Shown here: piece after piece, positions 34,193-42,291 of the stretch
How the letters are laid out: every line of letters begins with the position of its first letter
Position numbering within the stretch: position 1 is the first letter of the stretch
NCBI GenBank assembly: GCA_002335605.1
Contig: BEDY01000003.1
Location: 558,001-622,000, forward strand
DNA: 64,000 bases
Direction of reading: 5' to 3'
DNA from: Prillingera fragicola
Lineage: Eukaryota; Basidiomycota; Tremellomycetes; Trichosporonales; Trichosporonaceae
Position numbers and translations under genes: made by a program
The notes under the pieces: generated by a model
Database searches by the model: none
Told to the model about the DNA's origin: nothing
The model's input: only the letters and a program-made list of their open reading frames with translations

Positions 34193-36177
34193 GATTGGAC
34201 CGGTCGTACGTGTTGTATGATTAGTAGACATAGAGCGATAGATGCATGTTGGGACGTGCTTTCAGGAAACGGGGACTGGTGGCACGCGCAATCATTGTGT
34301 CATGTTGATGGTCACTCCCTGCGCGCACGCTCGCCACTAGCACGCGATTCCATACATAGCGGGTGCTGGGGGGGCACATAACGCTGGTAAGCACTTCTGA
34401 TATGTGTGCATAGACACAAGCTCTGAACGTTACATCTCCACGGGCAGTTCTCGTGTGAGAGCTGCTGCCTGTCATGGTCTCAACTGTGTTATTAGTCCCA
34501 CTCGCAGCGCTCCAAGCACCTGCCAGGTCCGACTTCACACAGACTCCGCACATTTTGGGTCTGAGTGCTACCTACATATCAGTGTCCGATAGGTGCGAGC
34601 GGGGCTGCTGTCAGTTTTAGAAAGTTGAATAAAGGTTGTGTCTTCCTTGTTGACTCGTCTGGAAAGCACACCACTCGCCGTGTTTACACAACTGCGTGAT
34701 CTCTCAACCCATGCTCTACTCACGCTCTGTTCCTATGCTGGAGATTGACCTCCAGGGTATTCAGACCGACCCTCCTCCAGAGATCCACATAATGTGGAGG
34801 ATGATAAGGAATGGCGAGTTACGAAAAAATAATAAATTAAATGATGACTTCTTTTTGCTCTAAGCAAATTCCTTGGGAATCTTCTGTAATTCTGATCCTT
34901 CTGTCCGGTTGGTGAACATGAAGACAGGCATTTACTTCCAACTTCATGTTCAAGAGATCAGGAGCAACTTAACCGGAGCAGCGTGGAGGCCTGTGCTCGA
35001 CAATGACAGGGTCGAAAGACAAGTAAAACCTTGCCAACGGATGAGACCGCCGAGCACCCTTGGCGCACGCCACCGGGATGTGGCACTCTGATGCGCGTCC
35101 TGTGTTGCTCAATCTGGGCAACTTATAATAGGTGCGCTGCACTGTACACCGTCGCTCGCTGCACTGTACACCGTCGCTCGCTGCACTGTACACCGTCGCT
35201 TGCTGGTTAGAAACAACGATAATGTGCTTGAAGCTCTCTCCTGTGTCGTCCTGGTACCTGATCGTATCTGATACTTTGGCTTGTTGTACAATCTTGGGGA
35301 CCCGGTGCATCGATAAGACATGTGGCGTCTCGGCAACATCAACTCAGACCTCACTTTCATGCAGCGTATGCAATCATGCTCCGGTAAAATGGGAAAGTAA
35401 AGAGCTAGATATACACAAACGTGGACCAGAGATCCAGAGAGCATGTACACAACTGGGGAGCCGTGACGGTACACGGACTTGCTTTTCAAACTCACTCTGC
35501 GCACTGTCCGCACACTGTTCGGATGCACAGACCACACATCCTCGCACAGGTAGGACCCCAGACCATAGCCTCTATGATTCTTCACCCCGGGACAAGACGC
35601 CTGTGCACCTGTCCCTTCGACCTGCAAGCGTTTCGTGGGTGCCGAGGGCCCTAAAGGGGTTATGCGTGCGAGCTGTGTGTCTGACATCTGTCCCCACGTC
35701 GCTCCCTGTGTGTGTGAGTGACCGTGTGCGACACAACGGCTGGCACACAAAGTCCGCTCATTGTACGCTATCTGGCCCCCAGAATAACACACGGATCTGG
35801 CCAGGAGCAGCAAGACACCCGTGCATCCGTCCAAGGGGGGCAGCAGCACCTGAAGGCCCAGACGGCGGGCGCTGGCTGCAACGAGGCCATCCATCGGCTC
35901 CCCTGTCATTGCGGTGTTTAGAGGACGAGCGCGTGTGAGAAAAACTGGGCTCTGTCACTGTCAAAGTCCCCATTGCAGCCGTTCTCGCACATTCAGCCTT
36001 CATCCCTTTCCATTAACTCGCTCATTCGGTATCCCCTCTCCCCAACTCTCTCCCTTTCTCTTTCTCTTTCTCTGCCCCGCTTTAGATATAGCCAGCGTAT
36101 TCACTCTCTCTTCCTCCCCTCGCACGCCCGCTTTCCACCTTTCTATACCCTATTGAACGCTCTCTACTTCAAGCACT
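34193..36177. other. 2-kb gene-poor spacer between the two secreted-protein genes
   Basis: The spacer holds an AT-rich patch near 34800-34870, a perfect short inverted repeat (CCACAT-A-ATGTGG) near 34784-34800, and three tandem 22-base units at 35136-35201. Frames of about 266-268 codons overlap on opposite strands between 35109 and 35938. They are Cys/Arg/Thr-rich and look like chance reading through repetitive GC-rich DNA. The final 170 bases are strikingly CT-rich, consistent with the promoter and leader of the gene at 36178. Confidence 0.5.
35136..35201. repeat. three tandem copies of a 22-base unit
   Basis: The unit begins GCTGCACTGTACACCGTC and repeats at 35136, 35158 and 35180. The first two copies are identical and the third differs only at its last base. 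It lies in the spacer between the two related secreted-protein genes, with no gene overlapping it. Near-identity implies a recent expansion. Confidence 0.9.
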
Positions 36178-37048
36178 ATGCGCTCAATCTTCAGCCTTCT
36201 CCTCATTCCCGTTGTTCTGGCCACCGGAGGTGGTTACGGCGGCCACGGTCCACACGGAGGCCACGGTGGTCACGGCAGCCACGGTCCTCACGGCGGTCAT
36301 GGTGGCCACGGCGGTCACGGTGGTCATGGCGGCCACGGCTGCTCTATCAGCACCAAGTGGATTGATGACGTCCGGTAAGCATCCCCCAGCAAAAGCCGTC
36401 GCTTACACCGCAGCACCACAGTCGTCTCACTTCCCCCCAAGACGGTCTCGACTACTACTGTCTGCGCTCCCTGCACCGACCTGTCCACCAAGCTGATCTG
36501 GACTAGTGAGTTTAGGCAGCACTTGCGTGTGGCACTGCGCTGACGCCAAAGCTACCACCGTGGCCTCAACCACTGTGAGGACCACGACCAAGACCCCGAC
36601 CGTGACTGTGACTGGAACCCCCACCAGGACTGTCACCGTTTCAGCGTGCGCCGAGACTCTCTGGCTTCCCTGCGTCAAGCGCGACAGTTTCCCCGACCTC
36701 TCGAATGCCGAACGCCTCCGTCGCGGTCTCCCCCTTCGCGCCCCCCTCCTCAAGCGTGGCGGCGACCATGGCGGTGGCGGCGGCGGTAAGCCCTCTTGCT
36801 TGCCCACGACCGTTACCTCCACCCGGTCGAGCACCAAGACTGCCACCCGCTGCAACACTGTCGTCGCGACGGTTACCTCCTGCAAGTTCACCACCACCAC
36901 CAAGGTCCCCCAGACCAAGGTTGTGACGGCCTGCGCCACCACCTTGCTCACCACTATCACCGCCCCGCCAGCCACCACCACCAAGCCCCCCAAGGTTGAG
37001 ACAGTCACCGTGCACTTCACTACCACCAAGTCGCGTCCCTGCCACTAA
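36178..37048 (+). CDS. secreted Gly-His-repeat, Thr-rich protein with NAERLRRGLPLR motif
   Basis: Three exons, 36178-36374, 36414-36505 and 36552-37048, total 786 bases and give 261 residues. The signal peptide is MRSIFSLLLIPVVLA. Directly after it comes a run of Gly-Gly-His and related Gly-(Ser/Pro)-His triplets, about twelve His in some 35 residues, likely able to bind Zn, Cu or Ni. A Thr/Val/Lys-rich part with spaced Cys follows (VCAPCTDLS). Then LSNAERLRRGLPLR (36698-36739), a dibasic LLKR, a second Gly run, and KPSCLPTTVTSTRS leading into a long Thr-rich tail with Cys pairs, ending PCH. The third exon's acceptor is AAG rather than the usual CAG. The architecture is shared with the gene at 33579, implying common ancestry. 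The Thr-rich part is probably O-glycosylated. Confidence 0.85.
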
Positions 37049-39296
37049 GCTCGTCGCGCCATCTCGAGGACAATAATTTTCCCGGCCATAGTGCCACCAT
37101 GGACCTTTAGCAGCCACACCAATCCCCTTTTCTCTGGCCTGTGTGACATAGACATCCAGTTTTCATATCCCCCGCCCCACCCCTGCAAGCCCAACGCGTC
37201 AAAGCGAGGGCGGCACACCGCATTGTGCAGTATATAATTCCCTCTCTAGTCTTAAAGCCAGGTATCTCCGCAGTGGTGCTTCCTGCCACCCGTCGTCGAA
37301 AGCGTACATCTGGTTGTAGATGGAGACATATGCAGTGCAACGAACATTAGACAAGTACCGGACTGCTGCGACGGCTCCTCGGTGACATGCCGGAGCGCTT
37401 CGGTATGAGGTGCAGGGCCTTCCTGTGCAGGATTCTCAGTGCTTGACCGCTTTGACTGGCTACCAAAACCCTCTCGCAGCCATCGTCACAACAGCTGCTG
37501 CTGCTGCTCAAATCGCCACTAGGCACCCACAACTGCCACGAGTCTCATCCGCTCAGGCGCGCGTTACCGTAATTATGATATTGAATGGCTTTACGGAATT
37601 GTCCCGTTCATGGGTTTGGGCTCGGCGAAAGCCTCGGGGTGGCGTCTTGCTGGACCTCAGGTAGAGGTTTACCTGAATTTGTTGCACCCTCCTGGGTTCA
37701 ATGATCTGCGGCAGTTTCGACCGAACCTTCATCAGGGCAGCACACGAGCCGCTGACCGCTGACCGCTGCTGCGTTGCTGGTTAGCCAGCTGGATTCCGCC
37801 ATGACGGGCAAGCGATCTCGGCCGTTCATTAGTTCCTTTGCTCATTATATCTGCCATGCCCTCGAGGGCGAATGTCTATGGGTGGAGGCACACTCGCAAG
37901 CCAAGACCCTACTACGACCTCTGCGTGCCGCACAATTGCACAATTCTAAACGCGGAATTCTGGAACGAGTCTCTTGCACTTCGCAGAGACTGCAGTATTG
38001 CGTACAGCGCAAGTCTGGACACACTTATGCATCCTCGGCTTCCTCACAGCTTGCTCGTGAAGCGGCGAGGCCCCAGATGTGCCCAACAGGTGACTTGTGA
38101 TCAACTCGCACAATCCCCACGCGTGCCTCCACAATATTACGCACATGCCGTACTCTGTTGTGCGCTATGCTTATCGGCTCATGGGATGCTGGTGGCAAAA
38201 AAAGCAAAATATGACACCGAACGGGACGCGTACCAGCGGGTGCCGTGGCGCGCACCCCCGCAACCCAAACTCTGATGAGCAACAGTCGCCTATACCGGCC
38301 AACAAGCGGTACGTACAGCGGTGAATGCAGACGACGACGATTCAAGTTGCCAGAAGTAGACCTGTCTGACATGATCATGGCTTAAACGAGAGCTCGAATG
38401 CCTCACAGGGCTAGTCTGACTGTTCTATAAAGATTGACGCTGCGCTCCAGCAGAGCCAACTCCCCGCTGTCGTCATTTCATAGCCCAAAGAACATTCATG
38501 TCTCAAGAGTTGCGAGTGCGCGATCATTCCAAGCCTCGTACGGCTCGGTGCCGGTGCGCCCACCGCCAAGAGTGCATCATATGCAGCTGCGGCGACCCCT
38601 TGGTTGATGAGCGGCTCCTCTTCATAGCTCCATGCAAGAGATGGCCAGCAGTCTCTTCAGGGCCGGGTCGCGTCTTCAAGGTGCAACGCGAGAGGCACAC
38701 GGGACGCGGCGGGAACGTCGTTGTGGCCCGCCATCCCGTGTCCCGTGGATGAGAAACGCTTGGTAGGCGTAGTTGCTCCGAAACACTTTTAATCCGTTTT
38801 GCTTGGGTCTTGCGGGCAGCACGCCTGGCCATCCCGCTCGGGGACAATGTGAGCGCACAAGAGCGCAGGTGAATGCAGCGACAGTCCCTGTTCTGCTGCC
38901 CTGTTCGAGCATGCTGTTGGCGTCTTGGTCTCTGTGCTCTTGTGCATGAGGGCCAAGTAGGTTGCCAGAGTCTGGTCGCTCAGGCACATGCCGCTCAACC
39001 ACTCCCCGCGACCATCAAAGATTACTTTTGCGGTCGTGCTCCCTTAATCATTTTGAGTGAATCCCACAATGTGGACGTAACGCAATCGCTCTCGAAAGAG
39101 CAAAGCTTGTTCCGCTGGTTTGTATATCTTACACTAGGGGCCCGCAGGACTAGCCCTCTTGACCCCCCATCTCTTTCCCCTTGTCTTCTCGTCATCTCCT
39201 TACACCAGTGGTGCCTCTTCGACCTCTTCGCGACCAGACTACGTGCTACCTCCCTCCCTTCTCTCAACTCGACCAAAGAAGACGGGATCCTACATC
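37049..39296. other. 2.2-kb gene-poor region
   Basis: No recognised gene is found between the secreted-protein gene and the disordered-protein gene at 39297. A TATAAAG at 38426-38432 precedes a small Cys-containing frame at 38498, listed separately. Another frame near 37838-38275 has no recognisable domain. The last 150 bases before 39297 are CT-rich, as expected of a promoter. Confidence 0.45.
38498..38752 (+). CDS. possible small Cys-containing protein (weak candidate)
   Basis: An 84-codon frame begins with a well-placed ATG (AACATTC before it), 66 bases after a TATAAAG sequence. The protein starts MSQELRVRDHSKPRTARCR and contains a Cys cluster, CRCAHRQECIICSCG, that resembles a metal-binding knuckle. 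No domain is recognised and the rest is basic and of low information. TATA plus ATG could be chance. I list it only because it is the best-supported frame in this gene-poor stretch. Confidence 0.18.
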   Translation: MSQELRVRDHSKPRTARCRCAHRQECIICSCGDPLVDERLLFIAPCKRWPAVSSGPGRVFKVQRERHTGRGGNVVVARHPVSRG

Positions 39297-40715
39297 ATGT
39301 CGACTACCCACGCCTTTGTGGAACATTACTCCTCGTCATCTTTTACCTACTCTCTCAACTCGCCAGATCTCGACTCCATTCTCTCAAACTCGCCAAGTGG
39401 CAAGAGCAAACTCACCCGCCGCGCTCGAGCTCAGTCAACCTACGCACCCCTCTCGCCTTCTTTCCACGCATCGACCAGCCACTTGCCAGTGGACCACACA
39501 TCGCCAGAGCCCGTCCTAACGTCGCGCCGCTCGGTCCAGTTTGCTAAAGGTCTCAATTGGGCACGTTCAATCCCCCAAGAGAGTGTCCCGCCCGTACCGG
39601 CCCTCACCATCCCACAACAGTCTGCCAACGCTAGGTCTCGCCAGATGCGCAACCGCAGCCCAGACTCTGCCAGCCCGCCTAGCTCTTCGGACGATGAGCT
39701 CCCCATGACTCCGTCAATCAAGTTGCCTCCCGGCGCTGCCGCCGCCACTGCGCAGCCTGCTCGCAACTGGGCAGTGGTCACCGACTGCAAGGGCTTGGGT
39801 GTCAGCGGCATTGCCGAGTTTGAACGCGACATGACTCCCAACAGCACCGACTCTAGCGACGCTGGTTCGCTCGCTGGAGACAGCATGCACACCGCCTCGA
39901 GCGGCAGCACACCCATGACCCCGACTCGTCTCCAGTTTATCAGCGACAGCTTTGACAGCTTGTCCAACCCCGTGACTCTTGACGAGCTTCGCTCGCTCAA
40001 GGCCAGCGCCGCCGAGCTTGACATGGAGTCGAAGCGTCTCCGCCGCCTCCGGGGCCGCGCTGACCCTCCCGTGTCCCCCAAGGTTCTGCCTCGCAAGGCG
40101 GTCCCTCAGGCTACCGCTGTCGACCTCGCCAGGCCACCTGCCCGCCGCCGTCCCGCTGTGCGCCACAGTCTCATTGTCTCGAGCCCTCGCGTCGAGGACG
40201 GAAGCATTGGCACCATCCACTCGTTTGCTCCCGAGCCTCTTGGTGAAGACCCATTCGCCGAGCGCAACGACATGTTCGCTGCTCCAGGTCAGTCTGCTGC
40301 TGCCGCCCGCCGCCCATTCTACGCACAGGGCAAGGCCGCCATGTCGGTCATCGAGTTCTCGCCCCGCAAGGAGCAGGAGGAGATTCCATGCTTTGCCCGT
40401 CGCCACGTCAGCGGCAACGTCCCCACCCTCGCGCAGCTCAAGGCCGAGATGGCCGCGAAGAGGGCAGCCGCCGCCGCCGCCGCTGCCACCGCCGAGGCGC
40501 AGAAGAACGCACCCGCCGCTGCTCCCCAGGTCGTGTCGCCTCCCCCTACCCCTCCCAAGGCCGCCGCACCGAGGCCCACTGTCGCCATCCCCCCGCTCCC
40601 ACCCGTGCCCGCCACTGTCGCGCAGCCCGAGCGTACCCTCAGCTTCAAGGCGAGCTCGGGCTTCCTTGGCAAGCACAAGAAGCTCTCGCGCTTCCTCGGC
40701 AAGGCTGCCGCCTAG
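39297..40715 (+). CDS. disordered Ser/Pro/Ala-rich protein, unknown function
   Basis: A single exon of 472 codons starts at MSTTHAFVEHYSSSSFTYS, preceded by a CT-rich leader; the frame is open further upstream but without coding character. The product is mostly low complexity. It is Ser/Pro-rich with many SP/TP sites. It has a short conserved-looking block SVQFAKGLNWARSIPQ, a helical segment LDELRSLKASAAELDMESKR, and a second one, LAQLKAEMAAKRAAAAAAAA. The C-terminus is basic and amphipathic (FLGKHKKLSRFLGKAAA), perhaps for membrane or nucleic-acid contact. No family is recognised. Codon choice is strongly C/G-ending like the housekeeping genes, which supports real expression. Confidence 0.72.
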   Translation: MSTTHAFVEHYSSSSFTYSLNSPDLDSILSNSPSGKSKLTRRARAQSTYAPLSPSFHASTSHLPVDHTSPEPVLTSRRSVQFAKGLNWARSIPQESVPPVPALTIPQQSANARSRQMRNRSPDSASPPSSSDDELPMTPSIKLPPGAAAATAQPARNWAVVTDCKGLGVSGIAEFERDMTPNSTDSSDAGSLAGDSMHTASSGSTPMTPTRLQFISDSFDSLSNPVTLDELRSLKASAAELDMESKRLRRLRGRADPPVSPKVLPRKAVPQATAVDLARPPARRRPAVRHSLIVSSPRVEDGSIGTIHSFAPEPLGEDPFAERNDMFAAPGQSAAAARRPFYAQGKAAMSVIEFSPRKEQEEIPCFARRHVSGNVPTLAQLKAEMAAKRAAAAAAAATAEAQKNAPAAAPQVVSPPPTPPKAAAPRPTVAIPPLPPVPATVAQPERTLSFKASSGFLGKHKKLSRFLGKAAA

Positions 40716-42291
40716 AACAATCTGGCTCCCACTCATCTAAAAAGAAACATCCTTTGAACATTACACTTTTGAACATTGCTTTCGCGTTAACTAGTTTGCT
40801 TCGTCCGTGTCGTCGCGCTACAGTTCGCTGTCCCCTCCCTTCCCCCCCCCATTGAATAATGGTTTAGACTGGACTCTTACATAGGAATCCGAGGCTGAGC
40901 CTCATGCCCATCATGTTGTTATATTATGCATCTCTTTAATGATACCAACGCTGCTGGAATCGTTATCTATAGCGCTGAGACGCGTGGGGATGGCGGGGAA
41001 GATGACAGCATCCCCGAGTTAATTAATGAGCATTAACTCTAAAGACAGTGTTCTCTGGCGTTCAATCGAGACAGCCTAAGTGTTCTTCTGCCATGCAATG
41101 GGAATCAATATTACGTTGACCACTTGTTCACTCTGCAAACCCATCCATGTCCACAAACCACCCCCAAAGACATCGACTCATCCACACCAGAGACCACATC
41201 CATCGCAAGTGTAGTGCCACACTCTGCACACACCCCGGCCCACTCCGTGTCCCGACCCGCACTGCACGAGCGTTTCAACAGCCCAGGGGGGAACGGAGCC
41301 TGAACATTGCTGGGTACCTGACCCAGGCACCCAGATGGATCCTTGCTTGACCCAGCCTTGACGACCGGAAAAGTCAGAGCTATATGCCAAGCGCTCTCTT
41401 TCTCCTGACATGTCCATCTCGCCGCTGCTGTGAGTTGCGGGACAAGGCCAGCGGCCAGCGGAACGGGACCAACCGCGCTCCTGGCTGGGAGTCTTGCTCC
41501 CTTACCAGGACGTGGCCGAGTGGTGTTAAAGGAATGAAATGGCACAGAACGCGGATCGCTTGCTTCCAAAGAACAAGGGATGATGCAGCCTTTTGTTCAT
41601 CCTGAATGCAAAAGTATGAGCGTGCTTCGTTTGAGAAAATAAACTTTGGTGAGGTGGCGTGAAACCCGGCCTTTGGTGTGCAAATGCGGCCGCGGGTTAA
41701 CGGAGGTGAGCCTTGAAAGAGTAGCGCTTGCTGGTCATCTCTTGTCAAAAGATGGGCACCTGCGCTTGTGGACGTTGTGAGGCGCTGCCGCAGCTGCGTG
41801 CTGCTGCGAGCACGTTTGAGCCCCAGATACCAGTGAGCGTGTCGCCATGTCAGCGCGTCGCCATGTCGGCGCGTCGCTGGGCACATTCGGCGTTGTGGCA
41901 TTTGAATGCCATGTGTGCATGCCGTCAGCCTCGTCGGCCCCGATTCCAGTTGTGACCGAACGGTCAATGTACTCGTTCCCGTCGCGTGATGGTTCGTGCC
42001 TTGGATTTTTGCCCGGCCGCGTCTAGACCAGCTGCATACTCTCCATAGTCGACAGGTCGTGAGAGCACAGCGACGAGGGCACGAGTCAGTGCAAGCGGAC
42101 AGTTCCGTGTGTTCGTGTGGTACTACATGCATTGCAAAGTCCATGCGCCTGGCGCGGGTAAGTAGTAGTAGTGGAGAGTTACAAATGACAAAAAGGTGAC
42201 AACAGGAGTAGCGCTCAGCGTGCTCCCTACTATGGGGAGAGCCCCGTTTGAATTAACGTGCTGGAGGGTGCTCGGTAAATGTGTACTGCGC
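40716..42291. other. 1.6-kb intergenic region between convergent genes
   Basis: Between the 3' ends of two disordered-protein genes there is a minus-strand frame of 254 codons (42144-41380). It is rich in Arg, Ser, Thr, Cys and His and matches no family. Its codons do not show the C/G-ending bias of neighbours. I consider it a probable chance frame. Three GCGTCGCCATGTC/GCGCGTCGC-like short repeats occur near 41838-41878. Confidence 0.45.

Noticed and set aside
35109..35938. Overlapping 266- and 268-codon frames on opposite strands
   Set aside because: Both are Cys/Arg/Thr-rich, run through the 22-base tandem repeat, lack any domain and lack intron-like structure; opposite-strand openness is common in GC-rich repetitive DNA.
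41509..41545. tRNA-like D-arm sequence (GTGGCCGAGTGGTG)
   Set aside because: Resembles the start of a Leu/Ser tRNA, but no anticodon stem, TTCRA loop or matching acceptor stem follows.
41380..42144. 254-codon minus-strand frame
   Set aside because: No domain, many Arg/Cys/His, and no C/G-ending codon bias like the neighbours; sits between convergent 3' ends without a promoter-like region.
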